A program made the position numbers and the translations under genes. Under the pieces are notes generated by a model that saw nothing but the letters and a program-made list of their open reading frames with translations, had not been told where the DNA came from and made no database searches. Positions 26,985 through 36,120 of a DNA stretch of 64,000 nucleotides are shown one piece after another (positions within the stretch are counted from its first letter, which is position 1; each line of letters begins with the position of its first letter). The stretch comes from Mesorhizobium sp. WSM4306 (GTDB lineage: Bacteria > Pseudomonadota > Alphaproteobacteria > Rhizobiales > Rhizobiaceae). The stretch spans positions 124,001 through 188,000 of the forward strand of contig NZ_VFTC01000005.1 in assembly GCF_007003975.1 (NCBI RefSeq), read 5' to 3'.

Positions 26985-28040
26985 TCATCGGATGCGCTCG
27001 CCGCCTTCTCCAAAGATCTGTGCCGACGCGGGCGCGAAATGGAGTGTGATCGTGTCGCCTGTCCTGGGCAGAGACGACCGGCGCTCCGCGACTATCGTCT
27101 CCCCGGTTGCCAGCGTCGCGTGGAGATAGCAGGTGGATCCCAGTGCCTCCACGAATTCCACGGTCGCCCTCAAGCCGGGGCCCTCCCGCAGGTCGAGGTG
27201 CTCGGGCCTGAGCCCTAGCTGCAAGGTCGTCCCGGGTTCGAATCTGGTCGGCACCGGGCTTTGGATTTCGATACCCCCTACCGCAAGCCGCCCGCCGGCT
27301 TGCGCGGTCGCCGACAGGAAATTCATTCGTGGAGAGCCGATGAAACCGGCAACGAACGCATTGTCCGGGTCGTGATAGAGACCGAGCGGCGTTCCAATCT
27401 GCTCGATGCGTCCGTCCCGCAGCACCACGATCCGATCCGCCATCGTCAGAGCTTCGGTCTGATCGTGCGTGACGTAAATCATCGTGTTGCCAAGCATGGT
27501 GTGAAGCTTGGAAATCTCGACCCGCATCTGCACCCGCAACTCGGCGTCGAGATTGCTGAGCGGCTCGTCGAACAGAAACACCTTGGGGTCGCGCACGATG
27601 GCGCGACCGATGGCGACACGCTGGCGCTGCCCTCCGGATAGTTGCGCCGGCTTGCGCTGAAGATACTCCTCCAGGCGCAGGATCTTCGCCGCCCTCGCGA
27701 CCTTCTCGGCAATTTCCTGCTTCGGCCGATGCGTCATGCGCAAACCGAAGCTCATATTGTCCGCCACCGTCATATGCGGATAAAGCGCATAGGACTGGAA
27801 CACCATCGCAAGGCCGCGGTCGGACGGCTCCGCGTCGGTGACATCGGTCTCGCCGATGAAGATCTCACCGCTGCTCGTCTCCTCGAGACCCGCAATCATC
27901 CGCAACAGGGTCGATTTCCCGCAGCCCGACGGACCCACGAACACGGTGAACTCGCCTTCCTCGATCGCCAGCGAAACATCGTGGACGACCTGGCTTGCAC
28001 CGAAGCTTTTGCTGACGTGTTTGAGTTCAACACGCGCCAT
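26985..28040 (-). CDS. ABC transporter ATP-binding protein (UgpC/MalK type)
   Basis: 351 residues from the ATG at 28040. The frame stays open far upstream, but [14 protein letters not shown] is the family start. Walker [14 protein letters not shown]-loop [12 protein letters not shown], signature LSGGQRQR, Walker [13 protein letters not shown] and H-loop YVTHDQTEA are intact. The C-terminal OB-type regulatory domain ([13 protein letters not shown]) is present. It powers the permease pair encoded just upstream and is the last gene of a minus-strand operon. Confidence 0.95.
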   Translation of the reverse strand: MARVELKHVSKSFGASQVVHDVSLAIEEGEFTVFVGPSGCGKSTLLRMIAGLEETSSGEIFIGETDVTDAEPSDRGLAMVFQSYALYPHMTVADNMSFGLRMTHRPKQEIAEKVARAAKILRLEEYLQRKPAQLSGGQRQRVAIGRAIVRDPKVFLFDEPLSNLDAELRVQMRVEISKLHTMLGNTMIYVTHDQTEALTMADRIVVLRDGRIEQIGTPLGLYHDPDNAFVAGFIGSPRMNFLSATAQAGGRLAVGGIEIQSPVPTRFEPGTTLQLGLRPEHLDLREGPGLRATVEFVEALGSTCYLHATLATGETIVAERRSSLPRTGDTITLHFAPASAQIFGEGGERIR

Positions 28041-28042
28041 GA

Positions 28043-28876
28043 CTAGCCTTTCACTGCGCCGACAGCGATGCCCGACACGATCCGCCGCTGGAAAATGATG
28101 TAAAGGATGACGATTGGCGCCGCCGCGATGACAATTCCGGCCGTGAACAGCGGAATCTGGTCGGAATACTGGCCCTTCAGAGCGGAAATTCCCACCATGA
28201 GAGTGCGGTTCTTCTGCATCGTCAGCAAGGCTATCAGGACGTCGTTCCAGCAGTTGAGGGTGTTGAGAATGCCGAGCGTTATCATCGCCGGCATCCCGAG
28301 GGGCACCATCACGTGCCACCAGACCTGCAGCAGTTTGGCACCGTCGATTCGCGCCGCCTCGATCAACTCGCGGGGCAGGCCGGAATAGAACGCTGTCATC
28401 ATGTAGACGGAGAACGGCAGAAAGAACGCCGTGTAGGACAGGATGAGTCCGATACGCGTGTCGATCAGGTGCAGGCCAACCATGGTGCGCATGTAAGGCA
28501 CGAGCACGACCTGCACGGGAATCATCAGCGATGACAGGATCACAACGAATATGAAGCGCCGATAGGGAAAGCGCAGGCAAGCCAGTGCAAAGCCGGCAAG
28601 GGACGAGATGACCATCAGCAGGATCACCGCGCCAGCCGTGGTGATCACCGAATTGAAGAAATACTGGTCGAGATGCGACCGCGTCCAGGCCTGCACGAAA
28701 TTGTCGAATGTCGGCTGCATCGCCAGCCCGAAACGGTCCAGCAGATAGTCGTGCCGGGTCTTGAGCGCGTTGTTGACCGCGAAGAAGATTGGATAAAGAC
28801 AACTCAGCGCCAGCAATCCCATCGGGATCGCCGCAATCCTGAGGCTCAGCCTCTGCCGTTTTCCTGCCCCAGCCAC
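28043..28876 (-). CDS. ABC sugar permease, MalG/UgpE type
   Basis: 277 residues from a GTG at 28876. Six hydrophobic segments are seen, the first after a basic N-terminus ([18 protein letters not shown]). The EAA motif is [20 protein letters not shown]. The C-terminus [15 protein letters not shown] is the hallmark of the CUT1 MalG family. Its stop lies 2 nt before the ATPase start. Confidence 0.95.
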   Translation of the reverse strand: MAGAGKRQRLSLRIAAIPMGLLALSCLYPIFFAVNNALKTRHDYLLDRFGLAMQPTFDNFVQAWTRSHLDQYFFNSVITTAGAVILLMVISSLAGFALACLRFPYRRFIFVVILSSLMIPVQVVLVPYMRTMVGLHLIDTRIGLILSYTAFFLPFSVYMMTAFYSGLPRELIEAARIDGAKLLQVWWHVMVPLGMPAMITLGILNTLNCWNDVLIALLTMQKNRTLMVGISALKGQYSDQIPLFTAGIVIAAAPIVILYIIFQRRIVSGIAVGAVKG

Positions 28877-28885
28877 TGCGGTCCC

Positions 28886-29812
28886 TCAGAGGTTTGCGTT
28901 GCGCGACAGCATGCGGATCTGCAGCCAGGCCAAAATACCCGTCACTGCAAACAAGATCATCGAAAGCGCCGCTGCGTAGGCAGGCTGGTTGAGCCGGCCC
29001 TGCGCGGTCCAGATCAGATATTCGGGGACTGTTGTCGACGTGCCCGGTCCACCGCCGGTCAGCACGTAGATCAGCCCGAACATCGATGTCAGCAGGCCGA
29101 TCGTGGTGATGACCGTCGAAAACTCTATGATCGGGCGAAGCTCCGGAATGATGATATGCCACCAGATCTGCCACATCTTGGCGCCTTCGAGCCGCGCCGC
29201 CTCAACCATCTCCCTGGGCACGGTCGACAGGCCGGCAAGGAAGATGAGAACGCCCATGCCGAAGGTCGACCACGACTGAATGATGAGCGTCACCGGCAAT
29301 GCCGTACTGGAGCGACCGAGCCAGTCCACGCCCGGGATGCCCAGCATCTTGAGGGCACCGTTGAGGCTTCCATTGAAACCCAGCACGATGCTGAAAATCG
29401 AGCCGATGATTACGCTCGAAAGGACGGCGGGAAAGAAATAGACGGAGCGGAAAAACCCGCGTCCCGGAACGCCCTGGTCAATCAGGATCGCCAGTATCAT
29501 CGGGATCGTCACAAAGAACGGTACTGCAAGCAGGATTGCCCCGGCATTGACCATGGAGGAGCGGAAATTCGGATCGTCAAGTGCCCGCAGGTAGTTGGCC
29601 GCGCCGATGAACTCGCCCGGATCGGTCGCGGTGGCGCTCGTCAGCGAGATGCCGAAGCCCCAAAACAGGGGAATGATGCGAAACATCAGCACCAGCAGGA
29701 GAGCCGGAACGAGGAACAGCACCGCCACGATGGCCTCGGCTCGGCGGCTGCGGTGCGAACGCTTGCGGGTTCGTGAGGCTACGGCGGTTTCGGTCAACGA
29801 ACTTCTGGCCAT
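28886..29812 (-). CDS. ABC sugar permease, MalF/UgpA type
   Basis: 308 residues from the ATG at 29812. An upstream in-frame extension reaches into the spacer and is not supported. A basic N-terminus with [13 protein letters not shown] precedes six membrane segments. The EAA loop is [20 protein letters not shown], and [18 protein letters not shown] is typical of CUT1 MalF-like proteins. The next gene follows after 9 nt. Confidence 0.95.
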   Translation of the reverse strand: MARSSLTETAVASRTRKRSHRSRRAEAIVAVLFLVPALLLVLMFRIIPLFWGFGISLTSATATDPGEFIGAANYLRALDDPNFRSSMVNAGAILLAVPFFVTIPMILAILIDQGVPGRGFFRSVYFFPAVLSSVIIGSIFSIVLGFNGSLNGALKMLGIPGVDWLGRSSTALPVTLIIQSWSTFGMGVLIFLAGLSTVPREMVEAARLEGAKMWQIWWHIIIPELRPIIEFSTVITTIGLLTSMFGLIYVLTGGGPGTSTTVPEYLIWTAQGRLNQPAYAAALSMILFAVTGILAWLQIRMLSRNANL

Positions 29813-29839
29813 GGGCAAGTCACTAAGCTTAGAGAAACA

Positions 29840-29859
29840 GGGAGCACCGAGGCGCTCCC
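29840..29859 (-). terminator. Hairpin between binding-protein and permease genes
   Basis: On the minus strand GGGAGC...GCTCCC (arms 29854-29859 and 29840-29845, 8-nt loop) lies in the 59-nt gap after the binding-protein stop. There is no long T run. It probably stabilises or attenuates the message so that the binding protein is made in excess. Confidence 0.45.
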
Positions 29860-29871
29860 CAATTTGTTCCA

Positions 29872-31137
29872 TTATTTCTGAGGCTTGGCCTGCGCCTGGA
29901 CCTTGTCCAGGGCCGCCGCGGCAGCGTCGACCGTTGTATCGCCGTTGAGCAGCAATTGGCTCTGGCGATGCCATTCGTCGAGTTCTGCTGCCGACGAGTT
30001 GGCATGGGTCGTCGGCACGGCGCTGGTTGCCAGCCAGCCCATGATGCGCTTGAGTCCAGGGCTGTCGATACCGGACGTGTTGACCAGGGTGTTTGCTGGA
30101 ACGATACCCGCGTCGTTCACCAGGTAGGTCAGCACTTCAGGCGATGCCAGCGTCTTCACCGCATCAAGAGCGAGGTCGACGTTCGGCGAGTCCTTGTTCA
30201 CGCCGTAGCCGACGCCGCCATCGAGCGGCACGCCCGGCGCGCCTTGGTGCTGATCGGCGGCAACGGTCGGCGAAGGCATCGGATAGACGCCGACTTTGTC
30301 AACGCCCATGTCCTTCTCGAACACCTTCCAGTGAGCAACGTTTGACAGCAGGCCCCAGACGTTGCCCGCGCTGCCCTGGGAGAACAGCGTGAACTCGTCC
30401 ATGAACATGGTCTGCGAGTTGCCACCTTCCTGGTACCAGCCATCCTTGGCGGTATCGACCCAGGTCTGCAGGATTGCCTTGATGGGCGCATCCGACCAGT
30501 GGAGCTTTCCGGTGAGCCAGTCGACCTGCTGCTGCGCGGTCAGCGACTGGTTCGCCATTTCCGACAGGAAGAATTCGGCCTCGTAGCCTTCCTTATTGGC
30601 CATCAGGAAGCAGGCGGTCTTGCCCTGCGCCTTGAAGGCATCGCAGACCTTGGTCATCTCGGCCCAGGTCGTCGGCGGTTTGTCCGGATCGAGACCGGCG
30701 GCCTTGTAGAGCGCCTTGTTGTAGTACACGACGTGACCCTGCAGGGTCGTCGGGATGAAGTACAACTTGCCGTCGGGGGCGGTAAATGCCGATTTTCCGA
30801 CCAGCTTGGAGATGAGGTCGGGCAGCTTGTCATCGAGCGGAACCAAGCCGCCGACCAGATTCTTGGCCTGCGCGCCGCCATTGGCCCATATCACGTCCGG
30901 GCCTGTTTTCGAGGCCAGAGCCGTACCCAGCAGCGTGTAGTATTCGGCGTCGGGCTGCGACAGGAAAGTCAGGGTTGCGCCTGGATGGGCGGCTTCGAAA
31001 GCCGACTTGGCGTGATCATAGTATGACGCGTTGCTGGGCTCGTCGACATTCACGTCCCATACGGTGATCTCCTGCGCCAACGCAGGTGAGGCCACCATGA
31101 TGGCAGCGACCGCTGCCATCAGTCCTACTTTATGCAT
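29872..31137 (-). CDS. Extracellular sugar-binding protein (SBP_bac_1, CUT1)
   Basis: 421 residues from the ATG at 31137, nine nt behind AGGAGG. Signal peptide MHKVGLMAAVAAIMVASPALA. Family traits: EITVWDVNVDE, FEAAHPGATLTFLSQPDAEY, PDVIWANGGAQAKNLVGGLV, the central VVYYNKALYKAAGLDPDKPP, and many surface Trp residues for sugar stacking. It presents the substrate to the MalFG-like permeases. The ligand may be a sugar acid, judging from the enolase-superfamily gene upstream, but this is not shown. Confidence 0.93.
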   Translation of the reverse strand: MHKVGLMAAVAAIMVASPALAQEITVWDVNVDEPSNASYYDHAKSAFEAAHPGATLTFLSQPDAEYYTLLGTALASKTGPDVIWANGGAQAKNLVGGLVPLDDKLPDLISKLVGKSAFTAPDGKLYFIPTTLQGHVVYYNKALYKAAGLDPDKPPTTWAEMTKVCDAFKAQGKTACFLMANKEGYEAEFFLSEMANQSLTAQQQVDWLTGKLHWSDAPIKAILQTWVDTAKDGWYQEGGNSQTMFMDEFTLFSQGSAGNVWGLLSNVAHWKVFEKDMGVDKVGVYPMPSPTVAADQHQGAPGVPLDGGVGYGVNKDSPNVDLALDAVKTLASPEVLTYLVNDAGIVPANTLVNTSGIDSPGLKRIMGWLATSAVPTTHANSSAAELDEWHRQSQLLLNGDTTVDAAAAALDKVQAQAKPQK

Positions 31138-31191
31138 ATCGGTCCTCCTGTTACCTGTTACTTTTCACTTCTCCTCCGCTCGTCGCGAGGT

Positions 31192-32331
31192 CTATTTCCG
31201 AACAGCCCGAGGACGGGTTGGTGCGGAGCCAAGTTGGTCGCGCGACAAGATTTCGGGGCGTGCCCATTCGCGACGGGCAGCTTCTGACAGTACGAGGCCA
31301 TGGCCGGGACGGTCGGGCGCGTAAGCCCAGCCATCGCGGATCTCCACCGGTTCCTCGATCAGGTGCTCGAAGTTCTGGAACGAGTATTCGAGCCATTCGA
31401 CCTCGGGCAGCGCGCAGGCCATATGCACGCCGACCTCCAGAAAGGTATTTCCCAGCGACACCGGAATGCCGAGTTCAGCCGCCAGCCAACCGATGCGCAT
31501 GACGTCGGTGACCTGGCCGTGTACGTTGAGTATGTCGGTTCCGCCAGCCAGCATGAGTTGGCGTTTGCCGGCGGCGTCGAGATATTCGCCTGAGTTGATC
31601 AGGGTCCAGGGAACGCACTGCCGAAGGAGGCGCAGGCCATCGAAATCGTTGCGCAGGATTGGGTCCTCGACCCACAGCAACTCGAAGCCCGCCCGGTGAA
31701 TGGAGTCGAGCTTGACGACGGCTTCCTTGGCACCCCAGGCTTCGTTGGCGTCGATCATGAACTGCGCGCCCGGTCGAACCGCCTTGGTGACCAGGGTCAG
31801 TCGGTGCAGATCGCGATCGAAATCCGGGTGCCCGACCTTGATCTTGAACGCCCGGTAACCCAGGGCATCGGCGTTCTCAAAGAACGCCACGAACTTGTCG
31901 TCGCTGAGATGGAAGTCCAGGCCCGAAGCATAGGCGCGCACCTTGTCCCGCCGCGAGCCCAGCAGCCTGTGCAGCGGCATTGTGAGCTGCTTGGCCGCGA
32001 GATCCCAGACCGCTACCTGCACGGCCTCTTGAAACGGCAGCGTGAACGAACGCTGGTTGCCCCCACGGGGCCGGCCGACCCGGTGGGCAATCGAGAGTGG
32101 GGACTGGCCTTCAAGGCCCGGCCAGACCTCAGCCTCGAAAATCCTGGTGATTTCACTTATTGCCGGCAAAGCGTCGAAAAGGACCTGGACGAAGCCGAGA
32201 CCGCGATTTCCGTTCTCGTCAATCAGTTCAAGCGCGGCGATATTGGCCTCGTCGGCGCTGACCTGGCTGTCGCCGATGACACGGTCACGGGCAAACTGAA
32301 AGCGGGTGAGTTCGAACGACGAAATACGCAT
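31192..32331 (-). CDS. Enolase-superfamily enzyme (mandelate racemase/muconate lactonizing-like)
   Basis: 379 residues from the ATG at 32331. N-terminal capping domain to about residue 120, then the barrel. Lys163-x-Lys165 (FKIKVGH) is a KxK base motif, Asp194 and Asn196 (DANEAW), Glu222 (VEDP) and Glu249 (NSGEY) are the metal-ligand positions. The His-Asp dyad of mandelate racemase is not obvious. Relatives dehydrate acid sugars or epimerise substrates. As the first gene of the operon with a CUT1 importer, it likely acts on the imported compound. Substrate unknown. Confidence 0.85.
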   Translation of the reverse strand: MRISSFELTRFQFARDRVIGDSQVSADEANIAALELIDENGNRGLGFVQVLFDALPAISEITRIFEAEVWPGLEGQSPLSIAHRVGRPRGGNQRSFTLPFQEAVQVAVWDLAAKQLTMPLHRLLGSRRDKVRAYASGLDFHLSDDKFVAFFENADALGYRAFKIKVGHPDFDRDLHRLTLVTKAVRPGAQFMIDANEAWGAKEAVVKLDSIHRAGFELLWVEDPILRNDFDGLRLLRQCVPWTLINSGEYLDAAGKRQLMLAGGTDILNVHGQVTDVMRIGWLAAELGIPVSLGNTFLEVGVHMACALPEVEWLEYSFQNFEHLIEEPVEIRDGWAYAPDRPGHGLVLSEAARREWARPEILSRDQLGSAPTRPRAVRK

Positions 32332-32336
32332 CTTGA

Positions 32337-32382
32337 TCTATTAGTTCATCACACTGATATATGACTTTGATCAGCTAATAGA
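32337..32382. promoter_or_regulatory. Inverted repeat in the divergent GntR/enolase-family promoter
   Basis: TCTATTAG (32337-32344) and CTAATAGA (32375-32382) are perfect inverted arms 30 nt apart. Each is preceded by TTGATC in the same direction (32333-32338 and 32368-32373). They fill the 76-bp AT-rich gap between the two starts, so binding there could control both genes. Confidence 0.5.
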
Positions 32383-32407
32383 CTAATACCTTGGAAAGGA
32401 AAAGAGG

Positions 32408-33097
32408 GTGTCAGCCAAGAATCCGCGCAAAGCGGCCGTTGCGTTTGGAGAAGGGACGCGTCTCAGCGACGTGGCATACGGGCGCATCTTCGATATCTTG
32501 TACGATCGCAGATTGGCTGCCGGCGCCTTTGTATCGCAGGCCCAGTTGGTGGAATTAACCGGCGTGCCTGTCGGACCCTTGCGCGACGCATTGCGAGCGC
32601 TCCAGGCCGAAGGGGTCGTCACCATCCATCCGCATGCCGGCATCCAGTTCGTGAAGCCGGGAATGGAGTTGACGCGGTCGACCTATCAGTTCCGCGGCAT
32701 CATAGAAGCCGCCGCGGTCGCCGTCTTCGCCGAGACCGCACGCGACGTTGAAATTGCCGCGCTGGCGTTGCGGCACAGCGATGTGGCCGCCGCGCTGGAG
32801 GGCGAGGGACTTACGCTTACAAACATGAGCGAACTCGAGAAACTTGAAGAGCTGCTGCACGGCTCCATCGTCGCGAGCCTGAACAACCCCCTCATCGACA
32901 CGAGTTACCGACGGATCAGGAATTATCTGAGGCTGCTGCGCCTTGATCGGAAGATGTCCGTTCCGCTCGCCTTGCGCTCGTTGCGTGAACACCAGGAGAT
33001 CATCGAAGCGTGCCGGAAGCGTGATGCACCCGGAGCGGTCGAGGCCATCAAGACCCATTTCGCCGCGGCGCTGCAGCGGAACCTGGGATTGTACTGA
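32408..33097 (+). CDS. GntR-family regulator (FCD type)
   Basis: 229 residues from a GTG at 32408 directly after AAAGAGG. Winged helix: FVSQAQLVELTGVPVGPLRD and LQAEGVVTIHPHAGIQF. The helical ligand domain carries ELEKLEELLHGSIVASLNNP and REHQEIIEACRKRDAPGAVE, with fewer of the FCD metal residues than the regulator at 22493. It likely represses the divergent enolase-family/ABC operon. Confidence 0.88.
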   Translation: MSAKNPRKAAVAFGEGTRLSDVAYGRIFDILYDRRLAAGAFVSQAQLVELTGVPVGPLRDALRALQAEGVVTIHPHAGIQFVKPGMELTRSTYQFRGIIEAAAVAVFAETARDVEIAALALRHSDVAAALEGEGLTLTNMSELEKLEELLHGSIVASLNNPLIDTSYRRIRNYLRLLRLDRKMSVPLALRSLREHQEIIEACRKRDAPGAVEAIKTHFAAALQRNLGLY

Positions 33098-33144
33098 CAT
33101 TGCAGAGGGTGCGCCTTATACGCGGGCGATGGCTCGCGGAACGT

Positions 33145-33672
33145 CCGACCTCGGCATGGAGGCTCTGCGACATCGTCAGCAGATAGGACTTCGTTGCCGC
33201 ATAGATGCCGTGCGAATACTCCGGCAAATGAGCGAGAACCGAGGCGATGTTGATGATCGAGCCGTTGCCGTGGTTGAGCACGCCCGGGAGCACAGCCGCT
33301 GTAAGCACCGTAGGCGCAAGCGAATTAAGGCGAAGCAGGTTCTCCAGCGCAACCGGGATCGGCATGGGAGAAGCCGCCACTCACGCTGGCGCCGGCATTG
33401 TTTACCAGGATATCGATCGATGGCTTGCCGCGCAGTCGCTGCGTCACCGACCCCAGTTGTGCGGAATCCGTCAGGTCCGCCGTGATCACCTCGATTGCGA
33501 CGCCGTGGGCTCTTCGAAGCTCGTCGGCAAGCTTGTTCAGCCGGTCCGTTGCCCTGGCAACCAGAACGAGATCATGGCCGCTGCCTGCGAAGCGACGAGC
33601 GTAGACTGTGCCGATGCCACTGGAGGCGCCGGTGATAAGGGCGGATGGAACGTGCGATGCTTTCAGCAGTCG
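33145..33672 (-). pseudogene. Decayed short-chain dehydrogenase
   Basis: Two minus-strand frames together read as one SDR. The 5' frame gives ALITGASSGIGTVYARRF, DLVLVARATDRLNKLADEL, then IDILVNNAGASVSGGF. An extra G in the CCGGG run at 33353-33357 shifts the frame, and reading continues as VALENLLRLNSLAPTVLTAA, GSIINIASVLA and the catalytic YAATKSYLLTMSQSLHAEVG. Similarity stops at about 33145, so about 100 C-terminal residues are missing. No start codon is present in the first frame before an upstream stop. The gene is broken at both ends and in the middle. Confidence 0.8.
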
Positions 33673-33717
33673 AGTGCATTTCGACTGCGTCTTACCGGCG
33701 CATTGGCCATCCTGGCG

Positions 33718-34014
33718 TCAGTCGCGGGCCTTCAGGTGCAGCATCGGATGGTGCTCGTAATGGCCGGCACCGTTTTTAGCGACTGGGTCCTGAGCGGTAA
33801 TGGACGCGATGTCTTGATCATCGGCGATCCTGTATAGCGAGACGCCATAGCCGCCTGCCGGATCCATGACAGGACCGTGCGCCACAATCATCCCCTTTTC
33901 GAGCAGATCGTCGAGGAAAGCGCCGTGCTGCGTCATCCATGTCTTCTCGTCAGCACTCATCGTCGCCAGGAAATCATCGCGCGGCGGAATATATTTGCAG
34001 AGATAGTATTTCAT
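33718..34014 (-). CDS. YciI-like (YCII domain) protein
   Basis: 98 residues from the ATG at 34014: MKYYLCKYIPPRDDF, then a ferredoxin-like alpha/beta fold with the conserved His and Asp pattern (WMTQHGAFLDDLLEKG, AHGPVMDPAGGYGV, DPVAKNGAGHYE). YCII proteins are small putative enzymes or dehalogenase-like folds of unclear function. It is intact but lies between two pseudogenes on the same strand, so its own expression is uncertain. Confidence 0.82.
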   Translation of the reverse strand: MKYYLCKYIPPRDDFLATMSADEKTWMTQHGAFLDDLLEKGMIVAHGPVMDPAGGYGVSLYRIADDQDIASITAQDPVAKNGAGHYEHHPMLHLKARD

Positions 34015-34081
34015 CGAAGTCGCTCGCTATCTTAGGTTTCTTTTCATATCGGCGAATGTTCGCAGAGGCTGACGCGCCTTC

Positions 34082-35050
34082 TCAGGCCTTGCGCGTATTC
34101 CTGATGAAGGCAGCAATCTGAGATGCAGCCAGATCCGGATACTGAAAATGGGCTCCGTGTGGCCGGTTCGCGGGTAGGTAATCAGATCAAGCGTAGGGAA
34201 GATGCCGTTCAGCGCGTACCAGTTCTCGACCGGAAACGAGATGTCATGATCGCCGTTCAAATGCAGGATCGGCACGTTGGTTTGTTTTAGTGCGTTCATG
34301 ACGTCGTCATAGGGCATCACCGGGTTTGGCGGCGAAGCCGGAACCTGCGCCATCGCCCACTCCGCAGGCACGTCGGGGCTGTGGATGTTCCCCGGCGAGA
34401 AAATGCGCTCGAACGATTGCTTCGATGCTGCGCGGCTTCCCGCATCATTCGGCTCGAAGAACAGACCGGTGTACTGTTCAAGGGTCGCGGGACCTTGGCT
34501 GCCAAGGTCAAGGAAGCGCTGTTCACCCGACTTGACGAGCTTGCCTGGTGGAACGCCGGCGATCAGAACCGCATGACTTATCGAGGCGCCGTACATGGCG
34601 ACATAGATCTCCGCGGCAATCGCGCCGAAAGACCAGCCGCCAATAGTCCGTCGATGAGGTCCTTCATGTCCTTCACGAGTACCGTGGGGTTATATGACCT
34701 CTCGCCGGTCGAACGACCCATGCCCGAATAGTCGAACGTCACGACTTGATAGCCGTGCGATGCCAACGCATTGATGAAAGCCGGATCCCACAGGCCAAGT
34801 ACGCCGCGGAAGCGATGAGCAAGGACGATAGGCTTGCCCTTACCAACGGATTGGTAAGCGAGCTTGCGCCCACCCGCTTCGACAAAACGGGTCGCCGGAG
34901 TAGAGGCCGCCTTCGCTCTCGCCAACGCGAGCGTCGGCAGCGCAAGTCCCGATAGAGCGCGGTCAGCGCCGCTGCTCCCACTGCCAAGGCTTGTCGACGT
35001 GAGGGGCCTTTGGTGTCTTCGGGACTTTCAGAGGATCGATCCGTTTTCAT
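34082..35050 (-). pseudogene. Decayed Tat-exported alpha/beta hydrolase
   Basis: Starts at ATG 35050 with a twin-arginine signal (SRRQALAVGAAALTAL). A frameshift near 34960 leads to LSGLALPTLALARAKAAS, TRFVEAGGRKLAYQSVGKG, HGYQVVTFDYSGMGRS. A second shift near 34645 leads to the nucleophile elbow GGWSFGAIAAEIYVAMYG and FLDLGSQGPATLEQYTGLFF. A third shift at about 34158 (GTGTGG where GTGG is expected) restores HGAHFQYPDLAASQIAAF and a stop at 34082. Corrected, it would be about 320 residues. Three shifts make a real pseudogene more likely than sequencing error. Confidence 0.85.
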
Positions 35051-35092
35051 CGCATGCGTCCTGATTGGTTGCTGCCGGTAGAAAGGGTCGCT

Positions 35093-35899
35093 TCAGGCCG
35101 CCGTTGAAACGCTCTTCAGAATCGAGCCTTCGAAGATTTTTGGCGCGTAACTTTGCAGGAAAAGGAACATGCCGGTCATCCTCCCTACCGGGTTGCTGAA
35201 CTTCGGATCCTTGGCGGTGATCAGATCGGAGATCTTCTTGACGACGGCGTCCGGCTTTTCAGCATCGTCGATGCCCTTTTGCGTCGCGGCATTGGCCTTC
35301 CTGCGATAGACACCGTAGTCGGAGATTGTCCCGACCGTTTGCTTGACCGCGTGGTTACCCAGGTTCGTCTTGAACCAGACCGGCTCAACCATGCTCACCT
35401 TGATGTTGAAGGGGTCCAACTCGAAACGCAGCGACTTGAAATAGCCTTCAACGGCATGCTTGGACGCCGCGTAGAACGAAAGGTTGGGCGGGCCGATCAG
35501 AGCAACGATCGAGCTGACGGTGATGATCTTTCCAAAACGCTGCTTGCGGAAATACGGCAGGATGGCGTTGGTTACCTTCACGGTCCCCCAGAAGTTTGTT
35601 TCGAACTGCTGCCGGGCCACATCGAGCGGGGTCTCCTCGGCGAGGCCGGTCAGCATGTAGCCGGCATTGTTGACCAGGACGTCCAATTTCTTCGCATGTT
35701 GAAACAACTCGCCGGGAAAAACCTGGATGGACGCGTCATCATCGATGTCGAGACGCAGCAGCTTGAAGGGGACTTTTCCGGCATATTTTCCGGGCTCACG
35801 ACTTGTTCCGATTACGTCGAAACCCTGAGCGTGGAGCTTGCCTGCGAGCATCAAGCCGAAGCCCGATGAGGCACCGGTGATTAGAACGGTTTTTGTCAT
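35093..35899 (-). CDS. Short-chain dehydrogenase
   Basis: 268 residues from the ATG at 35899. Motifs: TVLITGASSGFGLMLAGKLH, VLVNNAGYMLTG, catalytic VSSIVALIGPP and YAASKHAVEGYFKSLRFEL. The C-terminus with PDAVVKKISDLITAKDPKF is like the retinol or 17-beta-hydroxysteroid dehydrogenase-like bacterial SDRs. It diverges from the AraC-type regulator at 36121 (221-nt gap), which is the usual layout for a regulator and its target. Confidence 0.9.
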   Translation of the reverse strand: MTKTVLITGASSGFGLMLAGKLHAQGFDVIGTSREPGKYAGKVPFKLLRLDIDDDASIQVFPGELFQHAKKLDVLVNNAGYMLTGLAEETPLDVARQQFETNFWGTVKVTNAILPYFRKQRFGKIITVSSIVALIGPPNLSFYAASKHAVEGYFKSLRFELDPFNIKVSMVEPVWFKTNLGNHAVKQTVGTISDYGVYRRKANAATQKGIDDAEKPDAVVKKISDLITAKDPKFSNPVGRMTGMFLFLQSYAPKIFEGSILKSVSTAA

Positions 35900-36120
35900 G
35901 TCTTTGCTCCCGTCGCATGGCTGCGTCGATTAATTGGTGAGACGATATATGCCTCACGACACCCACCTCTTCACTAGCGAAACATGCCAAAGAAAATACG
36001 GATTGCGCCAAACTAGAGAAGCGCGATGGACGGTTGACCGAGACCTGTTTGCTGCCTCTGGAGCTCAGATTGGCGTCATCCGCGATTGTTATGGCGTGAT
36101 CTGCAGACTAAAATCGCCAT

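Noticed and set aside
26985..29174. A single 729-codon minus-strand frame that could be taken as a permease-ATPase fusion
   Set aside because: Only the last 351 codons are in the coding frame of the ATPase. The upstream part is a shadow of the permease genes, which are in other frames with proper starts.
28673..29776. Plus-strand open frame of 367 codons opposite the MalF-type permease
   Set aside because: Antisense to a clear permease; low-complexity charged composition is typical of reverse-complemented membrane protein genes.
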